In this document: positions 17,448-26,421 of the stretch, in pieces
Layout of the letters: each line of letters starts with the position of its first letter
Numbering within the stretch: position 1 is the first letter of the stretch
From: Candidatus Termititenax persephonae
GTDB lineage: Bacteria; Margulisbacteria; Termititenacia; Termititenacales; Termititenacaceae
Assembly (NCBI GenBank): GCA_003864475.1
Contig: BGZO01000012.1
Span: 1 to 40,546 of the forward strand
Length of the DNA: 40,546 nt
Direction: 5' to 3'
Translations under genes and position numbers: made by a program
Notes under the pieces: generated by a model
The model's database searches: none
Seen by the model: only the letters and a program-made list of their open reading frames with translations
What the model was told of the DNA's origin: nothing

Positions 17448-17495
17448 GGCCGCTCCTCGTTAGGATACTTTCCTGATGTACTGTTCCCAGTTTTT

Positions 17496-17524
17496 TTGAA
17501 AATATACTCCGCTAAGGATATAAT
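17496..17524 (+). promoter_or_regulatory. Strong promoter TTGAAA-17-TATAAT for ruvB-hisB-ftsH
   Basis: The -35 TTGAAA (17496-17501), a 17-nt spacer and the -10 TATAAT (17519-17524) are near consensus. Transcription should start near 17531, leaving a short leader with AAAGGA before the ruvB ATG. Confidence 0.8.
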
Positions 17525-17546
17525 CTAAAAAAAACAAAGGACAAAC

Positions 17547-18605
17547 ATGGTCGAGAATTTATCGGAAGCCGGGGATGCGGAAAATGCCGCCCGCCTGATT
17601 GACAGGGAGGCTCAGCCCGAAGACGCGTTGGTCGAGTCCATCCGCCCGCGTACCTTGGATGAGTATATCGGGCAGGGGCCGCTCAAAGAGAACTTGCGGG
17701 TTTTTATTCACGCCGCCCGGTCGCGCCAGGAACCGCTGGAGCATTTGATTTTTTATGGACCGCCGGGTTTAGGCAAGACCACGCTCGCCAATGTCATCGC
17801 CAATGAGATGGGGGTGTCCATCAAGGTTACCTCGGGTCCGGCCGTGGAACGCCCGGGCGACTTGGCGGCCATCCTGACCAATCTGCAAGAGGGCGATGTT
17901 TTCTTTATCGATGAGATACACCGTCTCAATCATGCGGTCGAAGAGGTTCTCTATGCGGCGATGGAAGATTTTGAGCTGGACATCATGCTGGGCAAGGGCG
18001 CGTCGGCGCGTTCGCTGCGCCTGACCCTGCCCAAATTTACTTTAATCGGGGCGACGACTAGGGTGGGTCTATTGTCCGCGCCCTTGCGCGACAGGTTCGG
18101 CATCTTGAATAAACTGGAATTTTACACCGAGGCGGAGTTGGGCAGAATAGTCCAGCGTTCCGCGCGCATTCTCGGCGTGGAGATTGGCCAGGACAGCGCA
18201 CTGGCGATTGCGCAGAGAAGCCGCGCGACCCCGCGCATTGCCAATAGATTAATCCGCCGCATCCGCGACTGGGCGCAGGTCAAGAACGATGGGGTGATTA
18301 CGCCGGAGATTGTGGACGGTGGTTTGCAGGCCTTGGGCATTGATCGGCTGGGGCTGGACGGGGTGGACCGCAAGATTTTGTCAGTCTTGATTGAAAAGTT
18401 TAACGGTGGCCCGGTGGGTTTGGACACGCTGGCGGCCATTACCAATGAGGACGCACTGACGCTGGAAGATGTTTATGAGCCGTACCTTTTACAGCTGGGG
18501 TTTATTGACCGCACGCCGCGTGGTAGAATCTGCCTGCCTGCCGCGTATCAGCACTTAGGCAAAGTGCCGCCGAGTAGCTGGAGCGCGCCGGGGAGTTTAT
18601 TTTAG
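17547..18605 (+). CDS. ruvB: Holliday junction branch-migration ATPase RuvB
   Basis: The 352-residue AAA+ motor drives Holliday junction migration with RuvA and RuvC. The N-terminus [11 protein letters not shown] is the usual RuvB opening. Walker A G-P-P-G-L-G-K-T is at 71-78, Walker B D-E-I-H at 122-125, sensor A-T-T-R near 171, and a C-terminal winged helix closes with R-T-P-R-G-R. Length is normal. Neither ruvA nor ruvC is adjacent. It leads a tight set with hisB (10 nt gap) and ftsH. Confidence 0.96.
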   Translation: MVENLSEAGDAENAARLIDREAQPEDALVESIRPRTLDEYIGQGPLKENLRVFIHAARSRQEPLEHLIFYGPPGLGKTTLANVIANEMGVSIKVTSGPAVERPGDLAAILTNLQEGDVFFIDEIHRLNHAVEEVLYAAMEDFELDIMLGKGASARSLRLTLPKFTLIGATTRVGLLSAPLRDRFGILNKLEFYTEAELGRIVQRSARILGVEIGQDSALAIAQRSRATPRIANRLIRRIRDWAQVKNDGVITPEIVDGGLQALGIDRLGLDGVDRKILSVLIEKFNGGPVGLDTLAAITNEDALTLEDVYEPYLLQLGFIDRTPRGRICLPAAYQHLGKVPPSSWSAPGSLF

Positions 18606-18615
18606 GGGAGGCACG

Positions 18616-19200
18616 ATGCGCAAGGCTAAGAAAAACCGCGAGACCAAGGAAACCAATATCAGCATGGAATTGAACCTGGATGGGCAGGGCAATTCGGCAA
18701 TCAGCACGGGCATCGCTTTTTTTGACCACATGCTTACCTTGTTGGCCAAGCACGGCAATTTTGATTTAAAAATTTCTGCACAGGGCGATTTGGACGTGGA
18801 CGCGCATCATACGGTCGAGGATGTCGGCTTGGTGCTGGGCGAAGTTTTTAAGCAGGCTCTGGGCGACAAGAGCGGCATCACGCGTTACGGTTTTTTTATC
18901 CTGCCGATGGACGAGGCTTTGGCGGAGTGTGCGCTGGATATTGCGAACAGACCTTTTTTGAGTTTTCGGGCGAAGTTTGCCAAAGCTAAGGTCGGCGAGT
19001 TTGACGCGGAACTGGTCGAGGAGTTTTGGCGGGCTTTTGTGGCGCAGGCGGGTATTTCCGCGCATATTCATTTGCTGTCCGGCTCCAATCTGCATCATCA
19101 GGCCGAGGCGATTTTCAAGGGCATGGCCCGGGCGCTCCGCATGGCCGTGCGCATCGACCCAGCCGCGCCAGGCGTGCCGTCCACTAAAGGGATTTTGTAA
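18616..19200 (+). CDS. hisB: Imidazoleglycerol-phosphate dehydratase
   Basis: The 194-residue enzyme catalyses the sixth step of histidine synthesis. The manganese-binding motifs D-A-H-H-T-V-E-D (about 62-69) and the later H-H-x-x-E (N-L-H-H-Q-A-E, about 157-163) are intact, with F-F-D-H-M-L between. It lacks the phosphatase domain of bifunctional HisB. AGGGGAGG provides the ribosome site 5 nt before the ATG. No other his gene is near; it is placed between ruvB and ftsH. Confidence 0.95.
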   Translation: MRKAKKNRETKETNISMELNLDGQGNSAISTGIAFFDHMLTLLAKHGNFDLKISAQGDLDVDAHHTVEDVGLVLGEVFKQALGDKSGITRYGFFILPMDEALAECALDIANRPFLSFRAKFAKAKVGEFDAELVEEFWRAFVAQAGISAHIHLLSGSNLHHQAEAIFKGMARALRMAVRIDPAAPGVPSTKGIL

Positions 19201-19202
19201 AT

Positions 19203-21083
19203 ATGGCTGAGCAAGAGAAACCAGAAAAACAACCGCCGAAACCTAATAGACCGCGCAAGCCCCAGTTGGAGGACAGTCCTCTCTGGCGGCAGTCGATACT
19301 GCTGATTTTAATTGGTCTGGTTATTTTTTCCTTGGCCAAGCCTTGGCTGGGGCAGACCGCTGCCGAGTCCGTGCCGGTTAAAGACATTACTTTTTCCGAA
19401 TTGAATACGCTGATTGAGCGCGGGGAAATCAGCAAGCTGACTATCAATCCCGCGGATTCCTCTGTTGACGCGGAGTTAAAAACAGGCCAGCAAAAAGTCC
19501 GTACCAATATAGTAATGTATCCGGATTTTATCCCGCTGCTGGTGAGCAAGGATGTCGATGTTAAGGTTACCTCGCCCAATCAAAACTGGCTGGTCTCTTT
19601 TATCGGCAGTGTGGTTTTGCCGTTGTTGCTTTTCGGTGCGCTCTGGTGGTTCGTGTTCCGGCAGGCGCAAGGTGTGAATAACCAGGCGATTTCTTTTGGC
19701 AAGTCCAAGGCCAAGTCTTGGATTAAGGACGGCAAGACCACGACGACTTTTAAAAATATTGCGGGCGCGGACGAGGCGGTAGAGGAATTGCAGGAGATTG
19801 TGGATTTTCTGAAAAACCCCAAAAAATATCAAGACCTAGGCGCGAAGATTCCGCGCGGCGTACTGCTCATGGGGCCGCCCGGTTGCGGTAAAACTTTGCT
19901 GGCCCGCGCCGTGGCTGGCGAGGCGGGTGTGGCCTTTTTGCATATCAGCGGGTCAGATTTTGTGGAGATGTTTGTGGGAGTCGGTGCGTCGCGGGTACGG
20001 GATTTGTTCAGCCAAGCCAAGCGTTCCCAGCCGGCAATTATTTTCGTGGATGAGATTGACGCAGTGGGGCGGCATCGCGGAGCGGGTTTGGGCGGCGGAC
20101 ATGACGAGCGCGAGCAGACGCTCAATCAAATCCTTGTCGAGATGGACGGTTTTGACGACAAGGCTTCCGTGATAGTTATCGCCGCGACCAATCGTCCCGA
20201 TGTGCTTGACCCGGCGCTGCTGCGCCCCGGACGTTTTGATCGGCAGGTGATGCTGGACAGACCGGATGTCAAGGGCAGGGCAGCGATACTCAAAATCCAT
20301 GTCGAGAAGGTCAAGCTGGATTCCGCAGTGGACTTGGCGGTTTTAGCCAAGCGCACTCCAGGGTTTACGGGCGCTGACCTCGCCAATCTGATTAACGAGG
20401 GTGCGTTGCTGGCCGCCCGCCGCAATAAAAAACAGGTGTTCATGGAGGATTTAGAGGCCGCCATCGACCGCGTAATCGCCGGCCCGGAGAAGAAGAGCAA
20501 GGTCATGTCCAAGGAAGAAAAAGAAATCATCGCCTACCATGAGATGGGACATGCCTTGGTGGCCAAAAATATTCCTGGAGCCGACCCCGTGCATAAGATT
20601 TCGATTTTGCCGCGCGGCTTGGCTCTCGGGTATACCCTGCAGCTGCCGCTGGAAGATCGCTACTTGGTGTCTAAGGGGAAAATGCTGGACGAGGTAACCA
20701 TCCTGTTGGGCGGTCGCGCCGCTGAGGCCTTGAGATTTAAGGAGATAACCACCGGCGCCGCCAATGACTTGGAGCGGGCGACCAAAATGGCGCATCAAAT
20801 CGTCTGCAAATACGGCATGTCGGCCTTGGGTAACCGTACTTTTGGACTGTCGCAGGAAAATGTTTTTCTGGGGCGTGATTTTGCCCGGCACGAGCGCGAC
20901 TTTAGCGAGAAGACTGCGGACAGCATCGACAAGGAAATGAACGCCATTATTGCCGCGGCCTATAAGCGTGCGCAGGAGATTTTGCGGCGGCACGGGGATG
21001 TCATGGAGAGACTGGCGCAGGAACTGATAAAAAAAGAGGTCTTGGACGGCAAAGAGTTGGACGAGGCGCTGTCTGTTGCCTAA
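19203..21083 (+). CDS. ftsH: ATP-dependent zinc metalloprotease FtsH
   Basis: The 626-residue membrane AAA+ protease degrades misfolded membrane proteins and regulators. Transmembrane helices lie at about 31-46 and 128-151 around a periplasmic domain. Walker A G-P-P-G-C-G-K-T is near 223-230, Walker B F-V-D-E-I-D near 281, the second region of homology reads [17 protein letters not shown], and the zinc motif H-E-M-G-H begins at 446. The start is 2 nt after hisB, without a clear Shine-Dalgarno, so coupled translation is likely. Confidence 0.96.
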   Translation: MAEQEKPEKQPPKPNRPRKPQLEDSPLWRQSILLILIGLVIFSLAKPWLGQTAAESVPVKDITFSELNTLIERGEISKLTINPADSSVDAELKTGQQKVRTNIVMYPDFIPLLVSKDVDVKVTSPNQNWLVSFIGSVVLPLLLFGALWWFVFRQAQGVNNQAISFGKSKAKSWIKDGKTTTTFKNIAGADEAVEELQEIVDFLKNPKKYQDLGAKIPRGVLLMGPPGCGKTLLARAVAGEAGVAFLHISGSDFVEMFVGVGASRVRDLFSQAKRSQPAIIFVDEIDAVGRHRGAGLGGGHDEREQTLNQILVEMDGFDDKASVIVIAATNRPDVLDPALLRPGRFDRQVMLDRPDVKGRAAILKIHVEKVKLDSAVDLAVLAKRTPGFTGADLANLINEGALLAARRNKKQVFMEDLEAAIDRVIAGPEKKSKVMSKEEKEIIAYHEMGHALVAKNIPGADPVHKISILPRGLALGYTLQLPLEDRYLVSKGKMLDEVTILLGGRAAEALRFKEITTGAANDLERATKMAHQIVCKYGMSALGNRTFGLSQENVFLGRDFARHERDFSEKTADSIDKEMNAIIAAAYKRAQEILRRHGDVMERLAQELIKKEVLDGKELDEALSVA

Positions 21084-21127
21084 CTTTTATTGCGCTTCCC
21101 GCCGGATTATGCTAGGCTTTTTCGTAT

Positions 21128-21631
21128 ATGAGACAGGAAATACCCGATAGTTTTGAGATTGTGATTAAGAAAGAGAATGACACTTTCCGGGCGACCTGTT
21201 CGATATTCCCAGGGATTTTTGGTGAGGGACAGGACGAGGAGAAAGCCATCGAGAGTCTTGCCGACGGTCTGGCGCATAAGATGGGTACTCTGGTCAAGAC
21301 TGTCATTACTGAGGTTTTCAAAGGAGATTTTCAGGCCTTACGTGCCAAGGGCAGTGCGGGAGTGAGGACCGCGCCGCCGAAACGTTTTGTTCTGCCTCCG
21401 GTCGGCTGGCTGCTGCGCGGCAAGCATATCGATTTTGCCAAACGCCGCCCGGTTTTGCGCGGCACGTTGATGCTCTTGGACATGCGGCGGGAGCAGTTTT
21501 GCCAGCCAATGCCGTGCGAGGAGCAATTATTCGCGTCGATTATGAATAGTGGTGTTTTTGCCGCACCGCTTCCGGCGGAATGTGTAACGCCTTTCGGCAT
21601 TTTGCTGGGCGTGCCGCTGATTTACAATTAA
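21128..21631 (+). CDS. HicB-like N-terminal domain protein of unknown function
   Basis: Residues 8-48 of this 167-residue protein resemble the HicB/DUF1902 partial RNase-H-like fold: a beta hairpin with F-R-A-T-C-S-I-F-P-G-I-F-G-E-G and then a helix rich in E-E-K-A-I-E-S-L. In HicAB systems this domain is the antitoxin, but no HicA lies beside it. Residues 75-167 match nothing known to me. A TATGCT box lies 14 nt before the ATG, so the leader is short. It lies between ftsH and thrS. Confidence 0.5.
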   Translation: MRQEIPDSFEIVIKKENDTFRATCSIFPGIFGEGQDEEKAIESLADGLAHKMGTLVKTVITEVFKGDFQALRAKGSAGVRTAPPKRFVLPPVGWLLRGKHIDFAKRRPVLRGTLMLLDMRREQFCQPMPCEEQLFASIMNSGVFAAPLPAECVTPFGILLGVPLIYN

Positions 21632-21655
21632 AGGCAATTTTAAAAGCAGGTTTTT

Positions 21656-23374
21656 ATGAGCGGGGAGCAAAATTCAAGCGAATTAAGCACTTTACGGCAC
21701 AGCGCGTCGCATATTTTAGCAGCGGCGGTCAAGCGCCTTTATCCTGGGGTGAGCTTGGCGATAGGCCCGGCGATTGCCGATGGTTTTTATTATGATTTTG
21801 ATTTTGCGGAACCGATTAGCGACAAGGACTTGCCCGCTATCGAAAAAGAAATGCGGAAAATCATCAAACAAAATCCGCATTTCACGCGCCGGACAGTCAG
21901 CAAGGCCGAGGCGGAAAAATTATTAAAAGACGAGCCGTACAAACTGGAATTGCTGGCGGATTTGACGGACGGTGAGATTAGTTTTTACGACAGCGGCGAT
22001 TTTAGCGATTTGTGCGCCGGACCGCACGTGGAGAAAGCCTCCCAGATTAAAGCGGTGAAATTATTGAAAGTCGCGGGCGCGTATTGGCGCGGCAGTGAGA
22101 AAAACAAAATGCTGACGCGCATTTACGGCACGGCTTTTACTTCCCCAGAAGAGTTGGAAAATTATTTGCAGGTGCAGGAAGAGGCTTTGCAGCGCGACCA
22201 CCGCAAGCTCGGCAAAGAGCTGGATTTATTTTCTTTTCACGAAGAGGGTTTGGGTTTTCCGTTTTTCCATAACAAAGGCATGATACTGTGGAATACTTTG
22301 CTGGATTTTTGGCGCGAAAAACACCGCAAGTACGGTTATCAAGAAACCAAGACCCCGGTGCTACTCAACCGCGCCTTGTGGGAAAAAAGCGGGCATTGGT
22401 TTAATTATCGGGAGAACATGTACACCACGCGGATTGACGACGAGGACTTTGCCATCAAGCCGATGAATTGCCCAGGCGGCATTTTATTGTACGGCGAGAC
22501 CCAGCATTCTTACCGCGAGCTGCCCTTGCGTTCGGCGGAGATTGGGCTGGTGCATCGCCACGAAAAATCCGGCGTGCTGTCGGGGCTTTTCCGCGTGCGC
22601 GCTTTTCATCAGGATGATGCGCATGTTTTTATGACCCCGGAGCAAATACTGCCGGAAATTCAAAATGTGTTGAAACTGGTTGAGGAGATGTACAGTGTTT
22701 TCGGCCTGTCCTATCATCTGGAACTCTCGACCCGCCCGGAGAAATCTGTCGGCAGCGACGAAGCTTGGGCGCATTCCGAGCGGGCGCTGGAAGACGCGCT
22801 CAAAATTACTGGCCGAGAGTACAAAGTCAATCCCGGCGACGGCGCTTTTTACGGTCCCAAAATCGACATTCATATCAAGGACGCTCTGGGACGCACTTGG
22901 CAATGCGGCACGATACAGTTGGATATGAATTTGCCGGAGCTTTTTGATTTGAGTTACATCGGGCCGGACGACCAAAAACACCGCCCGGTAATGATACACC
23001 GGGTGGTTTACGGCTCAATGGAAAGATTTTTGGGCATACTTATCGAGCATTACGCCGGCAAGTTTCCGCTCTGGCTGGCCCCGGTGCAGGTCAAAATATT
23101 GACAATCAGCGACAAACATAACGAGTACGCGCAGAAATTATTTGACCAACTGACTGCGGAGAACATACGCGCCGAATTGGATACACGTTCCGAAAAAATC
23201 GGCTACAAAATCCGCCAAGCGCAAATGGAAAAGGTCGGCTATATGGCCGTGCTGGGCGACAAAGAGTGCGCGGAAAACACGCTGTCCGTCCGCGACCGCG
23301 AGGGCCAGTCCGAAACGCTGAAAACCGAAGATTTTATCGGCAAGCTGCGGCAGGAAATTCGGGAGAGAAAATAG
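21656..23374 (+). CDS. thrS: Threonyl-tRNA synthetase lacking the TGS domain
   Basis: The 572-residue enzyme charges tRNA-Thr. It begins directly with the editing domain (H15-x-x-x-H19, and C-A-G-P-H near 120-124), whereas most bacterial ThrRS have about 60-70 more residues forming an N-terminal TGS domain. The class II core has the M-N-C-P-G-G zinc/ATP motif near 270, F-R-V-R-A-F-H-Q-D-D-A-H and the C-terminal anticodon-binding domain. No upstream in-frame extension with TGS character is visible before the ATG at 21656. The shortened form also occurs in some other bacterial groups. Confidence 0.93.
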   Translation: MSGEQNSSELSTLRHSASHILAAAVKRLYPGVSLAIGPAIADGFYYDFDFAEPISDKDLPAIEKEMRKIIKQNPHFTRRTVSKAEAEKLLKDEPYKLELLADLTDGEISFYDSGDFSDLCAGPHVEKASQIKAVKLLKVAGAYWRGSEKNKMLTRIYGTAFTSPEELENYLQVQEEALQRDHRKLGKELDLFSFHEEGLGFPFFHNKGMILWNTLLDFWREKHRKYGYQETKTPVLLNRALWEKSGHWFNYRENMYTTRIDDEDFAIKPMNCPGGILLYGETQHSYRELPLRSAEIGLVHRHEKSGVLSGLFRVRAFHQDDAHVFMTPEQILPEIQNVLKLVEEMYSVFGLSYHLELSTRPEKSVGSDEAWAHSERALEDALKITGREYKVNPGDGAFYGPKIDIHIKDALGRTWQCGTIQLDMNLPELFDLSYIGPDDQKHRPVMIHRVVYGSMERFLGILIEHYAGKFPLWLAPVQVKILTISDKHNEYAQKLFDQLTAENIRAELDTRSEKIGYKIRQAQMEKVGYMAVLGDKECAENTLSVRDREGQSETLKTEDFIGKLRQEIRERK

Positions 23375-23384
23375 TTTTCGTTTG

Positions 23385-23585
23385 CTAAACAGGCGAGGTT
23401 TGGTAATTGGGGGACAAGCCGCGCCGCGCAAAAAAAGCCAGGGTGCTTCTGTGAAAATAAGCCCGCTTTTCTTCCGGGTTCATATTTTTAGTTTCAGCAT
23501 GTATTGCTAAACGAATAGCATGAATTTCCCGCAAAGCCAGCGGCTCATCAGTTAATTCTGGACTATAAAAATAATTATTCATCAT
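23385..23585 (-). CDS. Small partner protein of the PIN gene, probable antitoxin-like
   Basis: This 66-residue protein begins within the last 11 bp of the PIN reading frame. It has R-E-I-H-A-I-R (19-25) and M-N-P-E-E-K-R-A-Y-F-H (about 35-45), a pattern I associate with short proteins encoded next to this type of PIN gene. A role as antitoxin is inferred from position and size only. There is no DNA-binding motif I can name. Confidence 0.5.
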   Translation of the reverse strand: MMNNYFYSPELTDEPLALREIHAIRLAIHAETKNMNPEEKRAYFHRSTLAFFARRGLSPNYQTSPV

Positions 23586-24041
23586 AAATCACCTCTGCCG
23601 GAATATAAATCCCGACTTTTTTATAGCCTGCGCGATAGTTTATTATCTCAGTCATTTCGATGGTTTTATCTTTGACGATATGTTTGAAGTTCAAACTGAT
23701 AATGCAGTCTAGTTGGCTTATCGTTGCCGTAGCTATGTGTAAGGCATCCGTCTCATAGGTTGCCGGAATAATTCCTTCTGCGATATAAAGAGCGGCTAGC
23801 CGTTCTATTTCGGCATTGGGTTTTAATAGTATTGCTTGGCAGTCTGTCAAGAGTTGTAACATCTGATCTCATCGCTGGTGTTGTTCAATTCACTGACTAC
23901 ATATTCGGAAGTGTAGGGAATAAACTTGCCTTCCTTGATTTTAGTAAATAAAGCCAGCGTGTCCGTGCGATACTGTGGGGCATCGTCCACAAAAGGAAAG
24001 TTAAACATTGTGGTTTCTAAATATATTTTCTTTGTACCCAT
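23575..24041 (-). pseudogene. PIN-domain (VapC-like) gene split by a one-base frameshift
   Basis: Two overlapping ORFs give the two halves of one PIN ribonuclease. The 64-residue first half (24041-23847) has the strand K-I-Y-L-E-T-T-M-F-N-F and the Y-T-S-E-Y-V-V-S-E-L motif with the conserved Glu. The 95-residue second half (23862-23575) has T-D-A-L-H-I-A-T-A and L-N-F-K-H-I-V. The first half ends after S-D-E-I-R-C-Y-N-S, and moving by one base near 23858 restores a continuous protein of about 150 residues. I see no slippery heptamer, so a disabling mutation or an assembly error is likelier than programmed shifting. AAGGAAA precedes the ATG. Confidence 0.7.
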
Positions 24042-24080
24042 AAATTTTCCTTAAACTAAAGTATATCATACTCAAAAATT

Positions 24081-24113
24081 ACGGGGTATAATTTTTGCAA
24101 AACGGGGTATAAT
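24081..24113 (+). promoter_or_regulatory. Tandem 12-bp repeats ACGGGGTATAAT, 21 bp apart
   Basis: The dodecamer occurs at 24081-24092 and 24102-24113. Each ends in a perfect -10 box; a start near 24120 from the second would just precede the leader ORF's ribosome site. The 21-bp period equals two helical turns, so a dimeric regulator could bind. The region is shared with the divergent PIN module. Confidence 0.5.
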
Positions 24114-24138
24114 ATCGTGTAATACAGTGGGAGAAAAG

Positions 24139-24189
24139 ATGAATAATTATTGCTTAACAGTTGCCCCCCCCCCCCCCCAGAATTTTTAG
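24139..24189 (+). CDS. Leader ORF containing a 15-C tract (poly-proline), element A
   Basis: GGGAG (24129-24133) precedes an ATG by 5 nt. In the current length the ORF is M-N-N-Y-C-L-T-V-A-P-P-P-P-Q-N-F, stopping at TAG (24187-24189) inside the first hairpin. With 14 or 17 C the frame stays open for 24 more codons and stops at TAA (24251-24253) in the terminator loop. The second poly-C element behaves the same way. The sequence is direct; that it is translated is inferred. Confidence 0.5.
   Translation: MNNYCLTVAPPPPQNF
24164..24178 (+). repeat. Homopolymer tract of 15 C
   Basis: Fifteen consecutive C lie inside the leader ORF. Such tracts slip during replication and are a common phase-variation device. 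The only longer one in the window is the 20-C tract at 31706. Confidence 0.9.
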
Positions 24190-24207
24190 TGTAAATTCAC
24201 TAAAAAT
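24182..24207 (+). other. AT-rich hairpin directly after the C tract, element A
   Basis: ATTTTTAGTG (24182-24191) and CACTAAAAAT (24198-24207) are perfectly complementary around a 6-nt loop. The two shorter reading frames after the C tract stop inside this hairpin. Confidence 0.7.
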
Positions 24208-24239
24208 CCATTTCAGAACAAACGCAATAAAAAACAATT

Positions 24240-24274
24240 CCCTAACTAGTTAAGGCTGGTCAGGGCTTTTTTTT
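24240..24274 (+). terminator. Intrinsic terminator/attenuator with TTAAGG loop, element A
   Basis: CCCT-A-ACTAG pairs with CTGGT-C-AGGG around the loop TTAAGG and is followed by eight T. Outer arms CAAACGC (24219-24225) and GCGTTTG (24275-24281) extend the pairing around the A and T runs. It lies before, not after, a gene, which suits an attenuator. The same loop and tail follow the second C tract. Confidence 0.75.
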
Positions 24275-24308
24275 GCGTTTGGAATAAATAAAGAGAGGAG
24301 GTGTTTTT

Positions 24309-24623
24309 ATGAGTGATTTTAATTTTTCTGTTCCGGCAAATAATGATGTTTATCGTCAGTATAATGTCAGTAATCCGCGTTGGCTAACCAAAAGCCGTGA
24401 TTATAATCCGCCTCCTGGGTACAGGAGAGAGCAGGATAACATAACGGAGCGCGATGTTATGAAGCTGTTGAGAGAGGGTAAGACTGAAACAGTAGATGCA
24501 TTGATTGCGCAACTCAAGTCTGATAATAAACTTGTCGAAGCGGATAAAGTGGAATTAATCAAGAAAGAATTTACAGAAGCAGGTAAAGAAGGAAGAATCA
24601 TATTAATGTATGGTGAGGAGTAG
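24309..24623 (+). CDS. Hypothetical protein downstream of poly-C element A
   Basis: The 104-residue protein is unrecognised. It is polar, with an N-terminal proline/asparagine-rich part (Y-N-P-P-P-G-Y near 33-39) and a helical charged second half (about 45-95). There is no signal peptide or membrane segment. GAGGAGG gives an excellent ribosome site 7 nt before the ATG, unlike the leaderless core genes. It is enclosed between the poly-C attenuator and its own terminator, so it forms a single-gene unit. AT-rich composition suggests acquisition. Confidence 0.65.
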   Translation: MSDFNFSVPANNDVYRQYNVSNPRWLTKSRDYNPPPGYRREQDNITERDVMKLLREGKTETVDALIAQLKSDNKLVEADKVELIKKEFTEAGKEGRIILMYGEE

Positions 24624-24629
24624 GTGAGC

Positions 24630-24663
24630 AAAAAGGGCAGATATAACAATATCTGTCCTTTTT
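24630..24663 (+). terminator. Intrinsic terminator after the 104-residue gene
   Basis: AGGGCAGATAT and ATATCTGTCCT form an 11-bp stem with loop AACA, flanked by five A and five T, so it can work in both directions. It begins 7 nt after the stop codon. Confidence 0.88.
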
Positions 24664-24691
24664 CTATTTTGGCGGGTGTTCTTTTGGCGCC

Positions 24692-24720
24692 TTGACAGGC
24701 CAGTCTATCTTTGGTACTAT
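24692..24720 (+). promoter_or_regulatory. Consensus promoter TTGACA-17-TACTAT for the Phd/ParE pair
   Basis: TTGACA (24692-24697), a 17-nt spacer and TACTAT (24715-24720) lie 29 bp before the GTG start. It is the best -35 in the window. Confidence 0.8.
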
Positions 24721-24748
24721 TAAAAGACTAATTTTTTAGGGGTGCGCT

Positions 24749-25027
24749 GTGAGTGTTAATTTACGCGAGGATGTTAAGCCGATTTCTTATATCAAGACCA
24801 ATGCTGCGGATATGCTGGATTATGTGAATGAACGCAAAAACCCGGTGATTGTTACCCAGCACGGTGAGGCCAGAGGGGTTTTTCTGGACATTGAGTCCTA
24901 TCAAAATATGATTAACGCCATGGCTTTGCTGAAATTGCTACAAATTTCTGAGAAGGCTATTGAGGCCGGAGAGGTTTATGACCATGCGGAAGTTTTTGCG
25001 GAGTTGAAGAAAAGATTAAGGTCTTAA
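24749..25027 (+). CDS. Phd/YefM-family antitoxin
   Basis: The 92-residue protein shows the Phd/YefM fold: I-S-Y-I-K-T-N-A-A-D-M-L-D-Y-V (about 13-27), P-V-I-V-T-Q-H-G-E-A-R-G-V (about 32-44) and a C-terminal helical tail that would bind the toxin. It likely represses its own promoter. The start is GTG with AGGGGTG upstream. The toxin gene follows after 3 nt. Confidence 0.88.
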   Translation: MSVNLREDVKPISYIKTNAADMLDYVNERKNPVIVTQHGEARGVFLDIESYQNMINAMALLKLLQISEKAIEAGEVYDHAEVFAELKKRLRS

Positions 25028-25030
25028 AAC

Positions 25031-25369
25031 ATGCCGGAAAGACTGCGGGTAAAGTGGACTGCTCCGGCGCGCGTCGATTTATTTGAAATAATTGACTATC
25101 TTGCGCAGGACGAGCGGGCTGCCGCTGTCAATGTTTTGCACAAACTGGAAACCGCGGCGCATAAACTGGCCGTTTTCCCGCAATGGGGCAGGGTTGTCCC
25201 AGAATTGGCGAAGTATGGTTATCTGCTGTATCGTGAAATAGTAAGCGCTCCCTGGCGGATTATTTATAAGGTCGCGCGGAAAACCGTGTTTGTATTGTCC
25301 GTACTGGACAGCCGGAGAAATATCGAAGATATTATTCTCAAAAAAATTGTACTCCAGCCGCCGATATAA
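25031..25369 (+). CDS. ParE/RelE-superfamily toxin
   Basis: The 112-residue protein fits the ParE/RelE fold: V-K-W-T-A-P-A-R-V-D-L-F-E-I-I-D-Y-L near the start, G-R-V-V-P-E-L in the middle, Y-R-E-I-V-S-A-P-W-R-I-I-Y-K and a C-terminal V-L-D-S-R-R-N. The R-E-I..Y-R-I-I-Y pattern is typical of ParE gyrase poisons. It is paired with the antitoxin upstream and appears intact, in contrast to the broken PIN module nearby. Confidence 0.88.
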   Translation: MPERLRVKWTAPARVDLFEIIDYLAQDERAAAVNVLHKLETAAHKLAVFPQWGRVVPELAKYGYLLYREIVSAPWRIIYKVARKTVFVLSVLDSRRNIEDIILKKIVLQPPI

Positions 25370-25416
25370 TGTATAATAAAACCGTTTTCTAAGCTAAAAA
25401 TGGGGAGTGATTTTGC

Positions 25417-26418
25417 GTGTCCGACATAATCGCCGAACTCAAACATAAAGCCCAAGCCAAATACAAAAAAGTAGTCCTTCCCGAAAGTTATGACGAGCGT
25501 GTCCTCCAGGCCGCGGGCATTATTCTCCAAGAAAAAATTGCCCAAGTCATTTTGCTGGGCGACCCGGCGAGGATAAAAGAATTGGCCGCGAAGGCTGAGG
25601 CGGATATTGCCACTGCGGAAATCATTAATCCTAAAGATTATGCGCGTACGCAGGAACTCGCCAATCTTTACTATGCCCGCCGCAAGCACAAAGGCGCGAC
25701 GCTGGACGAGGCGCAGAAGTTGATGACGGAAGAGGTGGTTTTTACCGGCGCGGGGCTGGTCGGTAGCGGCGCGGCGGACTGCATGGTCTGCGGCTGTGTT
25801 ACGGCGACGGCCAAGGTTATCAAGTCCGGGCTTTTCTGTGTCGGTATGCGAAAAGGCATCTCGCTGGTGTCCAGTTATTTTCTCATGGTGTTGCCGGACA
25901 AGACATTTGGCGAGAACGGCGTTTTGTTTTTTGCGGACTGCGCGGTCAATCCCAATCCCGACGCGGCACAATTGGCGGACATTGCCAAGTGTACTGCCGA
26001 CAGTCTGGGACAATTGCTGGGCGCACGGGCGCGGATTGCCCTTTTGTCTTTCTCGACCAAGGGTTCGGCTGCCCATCCCGATGTGGAGAAAGTTACCAAG
26101 GCCCTGCAGATTATTAAAGAAAAATATCCGGATTTGGCGGTCGACGGCGAGTTGCAGCTCGATGCCGCGCTGGTTCCGGCGGTTGGGCGTTTGAAAGCTC
26201 CGGGTTCAGTTATCGCGGGTCAAGCTAATACTTTGATTTTTCCCGACCTTGACGCTGGCAATATCGGCTACAAACTTGTTCAGCGTTTCGGACAGGCTCT
26301 GGCAATCGGTCCGATATTGCAAGGATTGGCACGGCCGATTAACGATCTTTCGCGCGGTTGTTCGGCGGAGGATATTGTCAATACGGTTGTCATTACCGTC
26401 TTGCAAACGGAGGCGTAG
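25417..26418 (+). CDS. pta: Phosphate acetyltransferase
   Basis: The 333-residue enzyme interconverts acetyl-CoA and acetyl phosphate. It is the short form with only the catalytic PTA domain: [10 protein letters not shown] near 18-27, the D-C-M-V-C-G segment near 124, and the late D-G-E-L-Q-L-D-A-A block. The start is GTG with GGGGAGTGA upstream. It is 3 nt from ackA, so the pair makes ATP from acetyl-CoA during fermentation. TATAAT boxes at 25365 and 25372 are candidate -10 elements. Confidence 0.94.
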   Translation: MSDIIAELKHKAQAKYKKVVLPESYDERVLQAAGIILQEKIAQVILLGDPARIKELAAKAEADIATAEIINPKDYARTQELANLYYARRKHKGATLDEAQKLMTEEVVFTGAGLVGSGAADCMVCGCVTATAKVIKSGLFCVGMRKGISLVSSYFLMVLPDKTFGENGVLFFADCAVNPNPDAAQLADIAKCTADSLGQLLGARARIALLSFSTKGSAAHPDVEKVTKALQIIKEKYPDLAVDGELQLDAALVPAVGRLKAPGSVIAGQANTLIFPDLDAGNIGYKLVQRFGQALAIGPILQGLARPINDLSRGCSAEDIVNTVVITVLQTEA

Positions 26419-26421
26419 GCA

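Noticed and set aside
23847-23870. Programmed frameshift in the PIN gene
   Set aside because: No slippery heptamer or strong downstream structure is visible; mutation or error is simpler.
24139-24152. 14-nt identity (GATGAATAATTATT) between the element A leader and the start of the PIN partner gene
   Set aside because: AT-rich, short, and without flanking repeats; it may be coincidence, unlike the 51-nt ackA copy.
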